DNA of 64,000 nucleotides from Rugosimonospora acidiphila (GTDB lineage Bacteria; Actinomycetota; Actinomycetes; Mycobacteriales; Micromonosporaceae): NCBI RefSeq assembly GCF_039543385.1, contig NZ_BAABJQ010000009.1, positions 1-64,000 on the forward strand, given 5' to 3'. Shown here piece after piece: positions 27,019 through 36,038 of the stretch (position 1 is its first letter; each line of letters begins with the position of its first letter). The translations under genes and the position numbers were made by a program. The notes under the pieces are model-generated. The model had not been told where the DNA came from and did not search any database. It saw only the letters and a program-made list of their open reading frames with translations.

Positions 27019-27040
27019 TACACGAACTAAACGGCGTGTA
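27019..27040. promoter_or_regulatory. Possible TetR operator
   Basis: TACAC at 27019-27023 and GTGTA at 27036-27040 form an inverted repeat in the divergent promoter region between the TetR gene and the oxidoreductase. The flanks (GCCGTACAC, GGCGTGTAG) extend the partial symmetry. Confidence 0.4.
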
Positions 27041-27077
27041 GTTAATGAGCGCCGTTCAAACTTTGGGGAGAGCGAAC

Positions 27078-27761
27078 GTGAGGGTCGGGATTTTCGGTGC
27101 CAGCGGCGTCATCGGCAGCCGGGTGGCCGCCGAGGCGGCGGGGCGCGGGCACCAGGTGACGGGCTTCACCCGCGACGCGTCGCGGGTGCCGCGCGACGAG
27201 GCGGCCATCCAGTGGCAGGTCGCCGACGTGCTGGACGCGGCAAGCGTCGCGCGGTGTCTGGCCGGCATCGACGTAGTGGTGAACGCCATCAACACGGGGC
27301 GGGACATTCCCGAGACCATCGCCAACGCCGACGTGCTGCCGAGCGCCGCCGACGCGTTGCTGACGGCGCTGCGGGAGTACCCCGCGGTCAGGCTGATCGT
27401 CGTCGGCGGGGCGGGCAGCCTGGAGGTGCGGCCCGGGCAGCAGATCGTCGACATCGACGGCTTCGCCGAGGGGCTGCCCGACACGCTCGGTGTTCCGCCC
27501 GAGTACGTCAGGGTCGTGCGGGCGCACCGGGAGGCGCTCAACCGGTACCGGACGTCCAACCGGAAGTGGACCTACCTCAGCCCGTCCGCCGGCTTGATCA
27601 CCCCCGGCGAGCGGACCGGCCGGTTCCGCGTCGGTGGCGACCAGCTCCTGGTGACGGCCGACGGGACCAGCGCCATCAGCGCCGAGGACCTGGCCGTGGC
27701 AATTCTCGACGAGGTGGAGTCGCCGCGATTCGTCCAGCGCCGGTTCACCGTGGGGTACTGA
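27078..27761 (+). CDS. NAD(P)H-binding oxidoreductase
   Basis: This 227-residue Rossmann protein of the NAD(P)-binding (YwnB/BVR-B-like) group starts RVGIFGASGVIGSRVAAEA, has DVVVNAI and ends in a short C-terminal extension. The family reduces quinones, flavins or similar small substrates. The GTG at 27078 has GGGGAG 7 nt upstream; an ATG at 27045 in the same frame is less supported. It is probably repressed by the divergent TetR protein. Confidence 0.85.
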   Translation: MRVGIFGASGVIGSRVAAEAAGRGHQVTGFTRDASRVPRDEAAIQWQVADVLDAASVARCLAGIDVVVNAINTGRDIPETIANADVLPSAADALLTALREYPAVRLIVVGGAGSLEVRPGQQIVDIDGFAEGLPDTLGVPPEYVRVVRAHREALNRYRTSNRKWTYLSPSAGLITPGERTGRFRVGGDQLLVTADGTSAISAEDLAVAILDEVESPRFVQRRFTVGY

Positions 27762-27788
27762 TCGGGCCCGGCGCGGCCCGCCTCGTGG

Positions 27789-28625
27789 CTACTCCTTGCG
27801 GCCGAGCCCGGCCCACTCCCCGCAGCGGGTCGCGTCGCCACCGAACGGATCGGGCAGGGCGCGCTCCGGGTCGGGCCACTGGTACAGCCAGACCACGCCG
27901 GGGGCGACCAGTTCGAGGCCGGCGAAGAACCGCACCATCTTCGACTTGGTGCGCGACGCGGCCGACGTGGTGGTCCGCTGCCGGTACACGTCGATCACGG
28001 CCTGGGTCTGCGCGCCGCTGGGCGCGAAGCTCTCGGCGGCGGCGGCCGAGATGGCCAGGTAGCTGCCCGGCGGCAGCGCGTCGACCAGCCGCCCGACCAC
28101 CTCGTACGCCTTGGCGTCGTCGGGCACGAAGTGCAGGACGGCGGCCAGCAGCAGCGCGATCGGCTGCTCGAAGTCGAGCAGCTCGCGCACCTGGGGGTGC
28201 TCGAGGATGCGCTGCGGGTCGCACAGGTCGGCCCGGATCGCGATGGCCAGGTCGTTGCCCTCGAGAATCTCCAGGCTCTCCGCCACGGCGACCGGATCGA
28301 TGTCGACGTAGACGACCCGGGCATCCGGCACCTCGGCCTGCACGATCTCGTGGACGTTGCCCACGGTCGGGATGCCGGAGCCGATGTCGAGGAACTGGCG
28401 CACTCCGGCGCCGGCCAGGTGCCGCACCACGCGATGGAGGAAGGCACGATTCTCACGGGCCACGGCCGGGAACAACGGGAACTGCGCGATGATCCGCTCC
28501 GCCGCCTCGCGGTCGGCCGGGAAGTTGTGGACACCGCCGAGGTAATAGTCGTACATCCGTGCGGCGGTGGCTGGTTTTCGTTGCCTGCCCTGCTCGGCCT
28601 GCCCAACCTGCCCGACCGTGTCCAT
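27789..28625 (-). CDS. SAM-dependent methyltransferase (DUF574 family)
   Basis: This 278-residue protein matches the actinobacterial DUF574/Methyltransf_19 group. Diagnostic segments are RMYDYYLGGVHNFPADREAA, QFLDIGSGIPTVGNVHEI (SAM-binding glycine loop), VVYVDIDPVAV and LLAAVLHFVPD. These genes are abundant in Streptomyces and Micromonosporaceae, and most have no assigned substrate. The ATG at 28625 is chosen; a GTG at 28637 is also possible. Confidence 0.9.
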   Translation of the reverse strand: MDTVGQVGQAEQGRQRKPATAARMYDYYLGGVHNFPADREAAERIIAQFPLFPAVARENRAFLHRVVRHLAGAGVRQFLDIGSGIPTVGNVHEIVQAEVPDARVVYVDIDPVAVAESLEILEGNDLAIAIRADLCDPQRILEHPQVRELLDFEQPIALLLAAVLHFVPDDAKAYEVVGRLVDALPPGSYLAISAAAAESFAPSGAQTQAVIDVYRQRTTTSAASRTKSKMVRFFAGLELVAPGVVWLYQWPDPERALPDPFGGDATRCGEWAGLGRKE

Positions 28626-28831
28626 CGTGCCGCTCACCCCACCTGTCGTCGCCGACGTTGGCCCCGATCGCGCGTGCCCGCCGGGCCGGCCCTCGTAGAC
28701 CGCGTCGCACCCGGCAGCCAATCATGTTCCTCTCTGCAATGGCTTCCGGATAGATGCGGATTCGTTTCTTGAGCCGATCGCGACGCTTGCCGGCAATTCG
28801 GGGCAAGTCAGTTCAGGCGCGGGTGAGCCGG

Positions 28832-29677
28832 TCAGTTCGGACGGGTCCCGACCACTACCCAGATGGTCAGCGCCGCGAGGAATTCCCCACGCGCGGCGGC
28901 CGCCTCGACGGCGGTGAACCATTCATCGTGAATATCGTCGGGAATTATTCCGATCCTACCCGCCAATTGCGGGTCGAACATCGGCAGTACCGAAATGGAC
29001 GCACCGGGGGTGGCGAAATAACACGTCACCGGCATCGCCTCGATGTCCACCGCACCCGCGCGGGTCAAACGGCGCCGCAGCGTGCGCCCGATGCCGGGCT
29101 GCTCGCGCATCACCCGACCGTACAGGTGCGCCTTGAACAACGTCACCAGGTGGTCCGGAAGCCCGTCGACGGTCATCGACTCCCAGTCGGTGTCGACGAG
29201 GCAGACCCGGCCGCCCGGCCTGGTCACCCGGACCAGTTCGGCGACCGCGCGATCGGGGTCCGGGACGTGCTGTAGGACCCTTTCGCAGCGTACGCCGTCG
29301 AAGTGGGAGTCGGGGAAGTCGAGCGCGGAGATGTCGCCCTCGATGTAGCTGACCTTACTGCCGTCGTGCCGGTCGACCGCCGCCGTCAGGGTCGCCGCGG
29401 ACAGATCCAACGCGACCACCTCGCCCGGTTCGACCTCGCCGGCCAACTGGCGGGCGACCTCGCCGGCGCCGCATCCGGCATCCAGCAGCCGCTGTCCGGG
29501 CGCCGGGCGCAATGCCTCCCGCGCCACCTGACGGACGCGTTGAATTTCCGGCACCACCGCCATCGCCTCCAGAGCCGCCAGCAATAACGCCACGAACTCC
29601 GGTGGTCTTTTATCGATGTCGGAAAATGGAGTGAGAGCGGCGGGGTCCGACGTCATCAAACCATTGTGGCGGCACAT
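28832..29677 (-). CDS. Class I SAM-dependent methyltransferase
   Basis: This 281-residue methyltransferase has motif I LLDAGCGAGEVARQL near residue 65, acidic motif ALDLSAATL, motif II/III around VRCERVLQHV, and RPGGRVCLVDTDWES. It is of the Methyltransf_11/25 type that modifies small molecules such as menaquinone precursors or secondary metabolites. The ATG at 29677 has GAGGAG 8 nt upstream, which decides the start. The substrate is unknown. Confidence 0.88.
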   Translation of the reverse strand: MCRHNGLMTSDPAALTPFSDIDKRPPEFVALLLAALEAMAVVPEIQRVRQVAREALRPAPGQRLLDAGCGAGEVARQLAGEVEPGEVVALDLSAATLTAAVDRHDGSKVSYIEGDISALDFPDSHFDGVRCERVLQHVPDPDRAVAELVRVTRPGGRVCLVDTDWESMTVDGLPDHLVTLFKAHLYGRVMREQPGIGRTLRRRLTRAGAVDIEAMPVTCYFATPGASISVLPMFDPQLAGRIGIIPDDIHDEWFTAVEAAAARGEFLAALTIWVVVGTRPN

Positions 29678-29749
29678 TCTGACTTCTCCTCGGGAATTGT
29701 GAGCGCCGGTCGCTCATCCGACACGCGGGGGAACATCGACCACCGTCGG

Positions 29750-31822
29750 CTATCCGGAGCGGGGCGGTGGGCGGGCCGCCTCGCACACCCGCCGGCCCGA
29801 GCCGCCGCGGTTGGCCGGTGCCGCGGTGGCGCCGCGGTTGGCCGGTGCCACCGTGCCGCGGCGGTTGGCCGGTCGTCCGCCGGCGCGGCGGGCGGGACGG
29901 GTCGCGGCCCGTGCCGCCCGGCCGTTCGCGGCGCTCGGGCGCGCGGGCCGGGTGGCGTCGGACATGGCCCGCCAGGCGGCCTCGCGGTACGGGGTGCCGT
30001 CGCGGTGCAGCACGTGGGACAGGCGCAGCACGGCCAGCCAGTGCCGGACCCGCCGCCCGGCCAGGGTGGAACACCGGGCGCGCGGGTGCGCGTCGAACCA
30101 CTCGGCCGCGCGACGGTGGTACTCGGCCCGCGCCCGACGGGTCAGCCGGGCGTACGCGACCGCGCGCACGGCCGGGTCCACGAAGGCGTACCGGGGCCCG
30201 GACTCCCCCGCCGACTCGACCAGCAGGCCGGCGCCGCGCAGCCGGGCGAGGACTCCGCGCAGCTGATCGTCGTCCAGGCCGAGCAGGGACGCGAGCGCAC
30301 CGGCCGGCACCACGGCACCGAGCACCGCGGCGGCGAGCACCGCCCGGCGGTCGCCGCGGCGCAGCCAGTCGAGCCGGGCAGAGACGGCGGCCCGGACCGG
30401 CTCGGGTACCGGCAGGCAGCCGGCGCCCCCCACCGGCAGGCCTCGCTCGGCCACCACGCGGACGTAGGACTCGGCGTACATCGGGTTGCCCGGTACCACC
30501 GGCAGCAGCCGGCGGGCGAGGGCGATCGGCAGGCCCGCCCGGCGCAGCAGGTGGCGCAGCAGCCGGCCGGTGTCCGCGTCGTCGAGGGCGCGCAGGACGA
30601 TCCGGCACTCGGGGACGAGCCCGTCCGGTTCGGCGCGGTCACCCGCGTCACCCCTGGACGCGTCGGTCAGGGAGGTCAGGACCACCGCCAGCGGTGAGCT
30701 GCGCGCCACCGCGGTGGCGCGCAGCTCACGCAGGAACCGGACGACGGCCGCGCCGGCCCGGTGCCGGTCCTCGACCACGAGCACGGTGGGCCGGTGCGTC
30801 GCGGCCAGCCGGGAACCCTGCCGGACCAGGTCGAGCAGGGCCCGATCCGGGCCCCCGCCGGGCAGGCAGCGGGCGACGAGCCAGTCGACCCCGTCGGCCG
30901 CGCCGATGCCCGGGTACCGGGACAGCTCCCGCACCAGGCGGGACCGGCCGGAACCGGCGGCACCGGTGACCGACACCAGCTGCGGTACCCCCTGGTGGAC
31001 GGCGCGGGCGACGGCGCGCGCGGCGACGGCCAGTTCGGCGGCGCGCCCGATCAGCGGCGTCTCGTCGTCCGGCGCGGTCTCGACCGGTCCGGACAGCGGT
31101 CGCCAGACCTCCAGCGGTTCGGTCCGGCCCGCCACGGCGACGGCGTCCAGCCGCTCGTACCGCACCAGCGCCCGGGTCTGCCGCTCGGTGCCGGCGGTGA
31201 CCACCACCGTGTCCGGTGCCGCGAAGGCCTGCAGCCGGGCCGCCATGTTGACGACGTTCCCGCTGACCAGGCACTGGCCGCCGGCGGCGGTCGTGGCGAG
31301 GTCCACCAACGCTTCACCGGTGGCGATGCCGACCCGCACCCGGATCGGCCGCCCGTCCGGCAGCGTCAGGCGCCCGACCACCTCGGGCAGCCGCAGCCCG
31401 GCCCGGACCGCGCGGTACGCGTCGTACCCGTCGGAGACCGGCATGCCGAAGACCGCCATGACGGCGTCCCCGACGTACTTCTCCACGACGCCGCCCCACC
31501 GCCGCACCACCTCGGACACGGTGGCGAAGTAGCTGATCTGCACCGCCCGGACATCCTCCGGGTCGATCCCGCCGGCCATCCGGGTGAAGCCCACCATGTC
31601 GACGAACAGCACACTGACGATCCGCCGTTCCTCCACGTTGGTCGAGATGAGCGGGGGTACCGGCGGTTCCTCAGCCACGGCACAATGTCGACATGTTGTA
31701 CCTGCTGTTGACAAAGAGCGGACACGGACCCCGGCGGTCAGGCGTGACCGGCGGTGGCCGGCCATCGCGAGACCGCTAGTCCAGGGTCGGCGCCACGCAC
31801 TCCCAGCTGCGGGAAGATTCAT
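29750..31822 (-). CDS. Class III adenylate/guanylate cyclase with ATPase-like domain
   Basis: This 690-residue regulator has a class III cyclase catalytic domain at about residues 65-240: VLFVDMVGFT and EKYVGDAVMAVFG carry the two metal-binding Asp residues and a substrate Lys, and NVVNMAARL the transition-state Asn and Arg. An AAA/LAL-like region follows from about 255. Its P-loop reads GAAGSGRS, with Arg in place of Lys, and Walker B is weak, so ATP use there is doubtful. The usual long TPR tail is missing; the last 70 residues are Ala/Arg/Pro-rich repeats. AGGAGG 6 nt upstream decides the ATG at 31822. It is divergent from a LAL regulator. Confidence 0.85.
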   Translation of the reverse strand: MNLPAAGSAWRRPWTSGLAMAGHRRSRLTAGVRVRSLSTAGTTCRHCAVAEEPPVPPLISTNVEERRIVSVLFVDMVGFTRMAGGIDPEDVRAVQISYFATVSEVVRRWGGVVEKYVGDAVMAVFGMPVSDGYDAYRAVRAGLRLPEVVGRLTLPDGRPIRVRVGIATGEALVDLATTAAGGQCLVSGNVVNMAARLQAFAAPDTVVVTAGTERQTRALVRYERLDAVAVAGRTEPLEVWRPLSGPVETAPDDETPLIGRAAELAVAARAVARAVHQGVPQLVSVTGAAGSGRSRLVRELSRYPGIGAADGVDWLVARCLPGGGPDRALLDLVRQGSRLAATHRPTVLVVEDRHRAGAAVVRFLRELRATAVARSSPLAVVLTSLTDASRGDAGDRAEPDGLVPECRIVLRALDDADTGRLLRHLLRRAGLPIALARRLLPVVPGNPMYAESYVRVVAERGLPVGGAGCLPVPEPVRAAVSARLDWLRRGDRRAVLAAAVLGAVVPAGALASLLGLDDDQLRGVLARLRGAGLLVESAGESGPRYAFVDPAVRAVAYARLTRRARAEYHRRAAEWFDAHPRARCSTLAGRRVRHWLAVLRLSHVLHRDGTPYREAAWRAMSDATRPARPSAANGRAARAATRPARRAGGRPANRRGTVAPANRGATAAPANRGGSGRRVCEAARPPPRSG

Positions 31823-31941
31823 GATCGCCTCCTGCCCCGGACGGTGGTTTCGGGCCTGTCTGAGCGGATGGGTAACACGCTCCCAGCCGCGGGTCCGCCG
31901 GGCATCGGTACAACTACGTATGTCGGGAACTCGCACTGTTT

Positions 31942-34900
31942 ATGTCAGAGAACGCATTGACATCACCAGCCGAACATGCAATGGCCATGACCGCCGATCC
32001 GACTGACGTGCCGCTGGTCGGTCGCGGGCGGGATCTGAAGATCCTGCGCGACGCCCTGCGGGAGGTCGAACAGCGTGACGCCGCGGCCGTGTTCATGGTC
32101 GGCGACAGCGGGGTCGGCAAGACCCGGCTGCTGGAGGCCGCCACCGCTGCGCTGCGCGAGGCCGGCGCCGTGGTGCTCTCCGGCGCCTGCCTGGACATCG
32201 GTGACGCGTCGCCGCTGCACCCGCTGCGCCAGGCGCTGCGCCGCTACGCCTCCGCCGGAGTGGCCGAGGCCGCGAGCCAGGCGCGCGGCGCGGGCGCGTC
32301 CGGCGGCGCCGAGGCCGCGGCGGCCGCCACTGCGGCGGCCACGGTGGCGGTGCGCGACCTGATGGAGGTGCTGGACGGCGAGGCGTTCAGCCCGGACGGC
32401 GCCGGTGCCCTGCTGGAGCGGGTGTCGCGCGGGCTGGCGGCGGTGGCCGGGGATCGGGTGCTCGTGCTGATCGTCGACGACCTGCAGTGGGCCGACCGCA
32501 GCACCCGGCAGCTGCTGCTGTACCTGCTGGCCGGGCTCGGCGGCGTGCGGCTGCTGGTGCTCGGCGCCCTGCGGGCCGAGACCATGCAGGGCACCGGCCC
32601 GCTGCGCCAGATGCTGTCCGAGCTGCGCCGGCTGCGGTCCGTGCGGGTACTGGAGCTGGGCCCGCTGGACCGGTCCGAGACCGAGCGGCTGGCCGCGGCC
32701 GTCGCGGGCCGGCCGCTGGACCCGGCCTCGCTGGAGCTGATCTGGGTGCGCAGCGGCGGCAACCCGTTCTTCGTGGAGGAGCTGGCGCGCGGCGCGCGTG
32801 ACGGCCGGGTCGAGCTGTCCGAGACCCTGCGCGAGATAGTCCTGTCCCGGGTCGGCGCGCTGCCCGAGCCGGCGCGCACCGTCATCACCGCGGTGGCCGC
32901 CGCCGTCGAGCCGGTCGAGCACGCGCTGCTGGCGGCGGTCGTCAGGCTCGACGAGGAGCGGCTGATCGAGGCCGTACGCACCGCCGTGGACAAGCGGATC
33001 CTGGTGGCCGGCGAGGACGGCTACCGGTTCCACCACCGGCTCATCCGGGACGTGCTGGTGCCCCGGCTGCTGCCGGGCGAACGGGTCGGCTGGCACCGCA
33101 GGTACGCCGAGGCGCTGTCCGAGCTGCCCGGCGGGCAGATGCGCAACGCCCGGCTGGCCCACCACTGGCGGATGGCCGGGGAGCGGGCGCGGGCGCTGAG
33201 CGCGGCGGTGGCGGCGGCCGAGGAGGCCGAACGGTTGCACGGCTTCGCCGAGGCGTTCGAGCACTGGAGCGCGGCGCTGGAGCTGGCCGACGAGCTGAGC
33301 CCCGAGGCGCGGGCCGACGTCAAGGTGACCATGCTGTGGCAGCGGGCGGCCGAGGCGGCGCACAAGTGCGGGGAGCACGAGCAGGCACTGCACCTGCTGC
33401 GCCGGCCCGATGCGTACGGCGCCCACCCGGCCTCCTGCCGGCTGCACATCCGGCTGGCCCGCTACCTGGCCGCGCTCGGCCGGCTCACCGAGGCCGAGGT
33501 GGAGTACGAGCGCGCCCTGGCCGACGGCACCCGCACGGCGCAGGACACCGCCATCGCCGCCGCGCACAGCGCGGAGCTGCTGCTGCAACTCGGCCGGTAC
33601 GCGGAGGCCGGGCGCCGGGCCGCCAGGGCGCTGGAGGCGGCGCGGGGCGTCGAGGACTCCGCCTCCTCGCTGGTACTCGCCGGCGCCGTGCTGGGCTTCA
33701 GCCAGGCGTACCTCGACGATCCCGCGACCGGACTGGCCACGGTGCGCGAGGCGCTGGCGACCGCCGAGCGCCTCGGCGGCCCGGTCGATGTCGCCCGCGC
33801 ATACCTGCACCTGGCCGAGCTGCTGACCGGGCCGCTCAACGAGCTGCGCGAGGGTGTGTCGGTGGCCAGGCGCGGCGCCGACCGCGTCGAGCACCTCGGC
33901 CTGGGCCGCACGTACGGCACCCGACTGCTGTCCGTGGAGGCCAACGGGCTGTTCCGGCTGGGCGAGTGGTCCGCGGCGGAGGACGTGCTCACCGCGGCGC
34001 TGCGGCACCGGCCCGCTGGCGCGGACGCCGTCGAACTGCTGCTGGCCCGCTGCCGCATCCGGGTCGGTCGCGGCGACCTGGACGCCGCCGAGCGCGACCT
34101 CGAGGCGACCGACACGCTGCTGGCCGCCGGCGGCGGGGCCCGGCACGTGCTGCCGCTGCTCACGCTGCGCGCCGGCCTGACCATGTGGCGTGGCCGCCCC
34201 GATCTGGCCCGCGAGGCGGTGCAGCGCGGGCTCGACCTGGCCGAGAGCCGCTCCGACGACGTGTGGTTGCAGGCACCGCTGGTCTGGCACGGGCTGCGCG
34301 CCGAGGCCGAGGCGCGCAGCAGCGGCGTCGACGAACCCGACGAGAACGCGATCCGCCGCCTGCGTCACATGGCCGAGCGGATCAGCAGCGACAGCGCCAC
34401 GGCCGCCAAGCCGGTACGGGAAGCGGTCATCGGCTACCGGGAACTGTGCTCCGCCGAGATCAACCGGGTCGAGGGGCGGTCCGACCCGGCCGCGTGGGAG
34501 CGCGCCGCCGCGGTCTGGGAACGCAACAACCACCCGTACCCCGCCGCGTACGCGAGGCTGCGCCAGGCCGAGGCGCTGTTCGGGCAGCGTACCCGCAACG
34601 CCGAGGCCACCCGGGTGCTGCAGAGCGCGTACCACACCGCCGTGCACCTGGGCGCCGGCCCGTTCATCGAGGAGATCAGGGGGCTGGCGCAGCGCGCCCG
34701 GACCACCCTCAACGAGCCGGCCACGGTCGGCGGCAACGGCACGGTGGGCGGCAACGGCACGGTGGGCGGCAACGGCACGGTCGGCGGCAACGGCTCGGTC
34801 GGCGGCAACGGCACGGCCGGGGGCGCGGCGCCCGGCACCGCCGAGCGTCCACCGAACGGGCGGGCGGCGCCGGTCGGTACCCGCCAGCGGGCCGACGAAC

Positions 34901-35097
34901 TGGCCGTGCTGACCGATCGCGAACGGCAGGTGCTCGCCCGGGTCGCCGAGGGCGACACCAACCGGAAGATCGCGGAGTCCCTGTACATCAGCCCGCGCAC
35001 CGTGGGCGTGCACATCTCCCACATCCTCGACAAGCTCGGCATCCGCAGCAGGGTCCAGGCCACGGCCATCTACCAGCGCAATCAGCGCGCCGGGTGA
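31942..35097 (+). CDS. LuxR-family (LAL) ATP-binding regulator
   Basis: This 1051-residue regulator has an N-terminal STAND-type ATPase: Walker A GDSGVGKTRLL near residue 55 and Walker B VLVLIVDDLQWAD near 172. A long helical TPR-like middle covers about 390-920. A Gly-rich repeat linker is at 928-960, and the LuxR helix-turn-helix at about 989-1040 (LTDRERQVLARVAEGDTNRK, then ISPRTVGVHISHIL). LAL proteins activate large regulons such as sugar or secondary metabolism. No ribosome binding site is seen before the ATG at 31942; ATGs at 31978 and 31984 are alternatives. Confidence 0.93.
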   Translation: MSENALTSPAEHAMAMTADPTDVPLVGRGRDLKILRDALREVEQRDAAAVFMVGDSGVGKTRLLEAATAALREAGAVVLSGACLDIGDASPLHPLRQALRRYASAGVAEAASQARGAGASGGAEAAAAATAAATVAVRDLMEVLDGEAFSPDGAGALLERVSRGLAAVAGDRVLVLIVDDLQWADRSTRQLLLYLLAGLGGVRLLVLGALRAETMQGTGPLRQMLSELRRLRSVRVLELGPLDRSETERLAAAVAGRPLDPASLELIWVRSGGNPFFVEELARGARDGRVELSETLREIVLSRVGALPEPARTVITAVAAAVEPVEHALLAAVVRLDEERLIEAVRTAVDKRILVAGEDGYRFHHRLIRDVLVPRLLPGERVGWHRRYAEALSELPGGQMRNARLAHHWRMAGERARALSAAVAAAEEAERLHGFAEAFEHWSAALELADELSPEARADVKVTMLWQRAAEAAHKCGEHEQALHLLRRPDAYGAHPASCRLHIRLARYLAALGRLTEAEVEYERALADGTRTAQDTAIAAAHSAELLLQLGRYAEAGRRAARALEAARGVEDSASSLVLAGAVLGFSQAYLDDPATGLATVREALATAERLGGPVDVARAYLHLAELLTGPLNELREGVSVARRGADRVEHLGLGRTYGTRLLSVEANGLFRLGEWSAAEDVLTAALRHRPAGADAVELLLARCRIRVGRGDLDAAERDLEATDTLLAAGGGARHVLPLLTLRAGLTMWRGRPDLAREAVQRGLDLAESRSDDVWLQAPLVWHGLRAEAEARSSGVDEPDENAIRRLRHMAERISSDSATAAKPVREAVIGYRELCSAEINRVEGRSDPAAWERAAAVWERNNHPYPAAYARLRQAEALFGQRTRNAEATRVLQSAYHTAVHLGAGPFIEEIRGLAQRARTTLNEPATVGGNGTVGGNGTVGGNGTVGGNGSVGGNGTAGGAAPGTAERPPNGRAAPVGTRQRADELAVLTDRERQVLARVAEGDTNRKIAESLYISPRTVGVHISHILDKLGIRSRVQATAIYQRNQRAG
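34723..34821 (+). repeat. In-frame 18-bp minisatellite (TVGGNG linker)
   Basis: Five near-identical 18-bp units (ACGGTCGGCGGCAACGGC type) start at 34723, 34741, 34759, 34777 and 34795, with a decayed sixth. Each encodes the hexapeptide TVGGNG. They form a flexible linker between the TPR-like part and the DNA-binding domain of the LAL protein. Confidence 0.92.
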
Positions 35098-35127
35098 GGG
35101 TGCGCGACGGGCCGGACGGGGCCCGGC

Positions 35128-35145
35128 CGGTCGGGTAGCCGACCG
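35128..35145. terminator. Hairpin terminator after the LAL gene
   Basis: A 7-bp stem CGGTCGG/CCGACCG with a GTAG tetraloop lies 30 bp past the stop codon of the LAL gene. Confidence 0.55.
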
Positions 35146-35264
35146 ACCCGCTACGGGTTGCCGACATCGATCGATATTGGGATGCCGAGATCGGCCCGGC
35201 GCTGAGATCCTGCACCGTGAGCCGTCTGGGGGGATCGCGCCGGAAACGAAGGGGAGGGATTTTC

Positions 35265-36032
35265 ATGACCGAGCGGGCATGGGAAATGGTGCAGGGAGAG
35301 ATCGCCGAGGTCGCGTCCCGTACCCCACACGAGGTCGCCGAGGTCGTCGCCCAACTGAGCGACCTGCAGATCCTGCTGGACAAGGCGACCCCGGACGACG
35401 ACGAGAACCCGGTGGCTGCCTTCAACCACCTGTACTGGACGATCACCAGCACGATCCTCGACCACCTCAACCAGGGTGCGTTCCGCGATCCCGAGTTCCT
35501 GACCGTGCTGGACGTGGAGTTCGCCAAGCGCTACTTCAACGCGATCCGCCTGTGGGGCCGGTCGGCGGCCCAGACGCCGGAGGCGTGGAAGGTGCTGTTC
35601 CGGCAGATCGACAACAAGGGCATCCGGTCGTTGCCCGCCGCGATCGCCGGGGTCAACGCGCACGTGAACTACGACCTGCCGTTCGCCGTGGTGCGGACCT
35701 GGGAACTGCTGGGCACCGACTACTCCTCGGAGCCGCAGCACCAGGACTACCTGCACGTCAACGAGATCTTCTACGAGAAGATCCCGCAGCTGCGACGCGG
35801 GTACCTGAGCACCTGGCAGCTGGTCATCGACCGGCTCAACGGCCCGCTCGACGACTGGTACGAGGACCGGGCGGTCGAGATCGCGCGGGACATCGCCTGG
35901 ATGGACGCGAAGCGGCTGTGGGCGATGCGCGGGAGCCCGGAGCGGATCGGCCGGGCGGGCACCTCGCTCGATCACCACACGGCCCTGATCGGCTGGGCGC
36001 TGCTCTCCCCGCTGTGCGCGATGCTCCAGTAG
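35265..36032 (+). CDS. DUF5995 family protein
   Basis: This 255-residue protein matches the actinobacterial DUF5995 family by NPVAAFNHLYWTITSTI, FRDPEFLTVLDVEFAKRYF, AGVNAHVNYDLPFAVV and the C-terminal ARDIAWMDAKRLWAMRG. It is soluble and all-helical with conserved His residues, but the function is unknown. GGAGGG lies 6 nt upstream of the ATG at 35265. It converges on the YdcZ-type transporter gene with a 6-bp gap. Confidence 0.75.
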   Translation: MTERAWEMVQGEIAEVASRTPHEVAEVVAQLSDLQILLDKATPDDDENPVAAFNHLYWTITSTILDHLNQGAFRDPEFLTVLDVEFAKRYFNAIRLWGRSAAQTPEAWKVLFRQIDNKGIRSLPAAIAGVNAHVNYDLPFAVVRTWELLGTDYSSEPQHQDYLHVNEIFYEKIPQLRRGYLSTWQLVIDRLNGPLDDWYEDRAVEIARDIAWMDAKRLWAMRGSPERIGRAGTSLDHHTALIGWALLSPLCAMLQ

Positions 36033-36038
36033 GCCGGC

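Noticed and set aside
31963..35022. 1019-codon minus-strand open frame
   Set aside because: It is the shadow of the LAL regulator. No family is recognisable in it.
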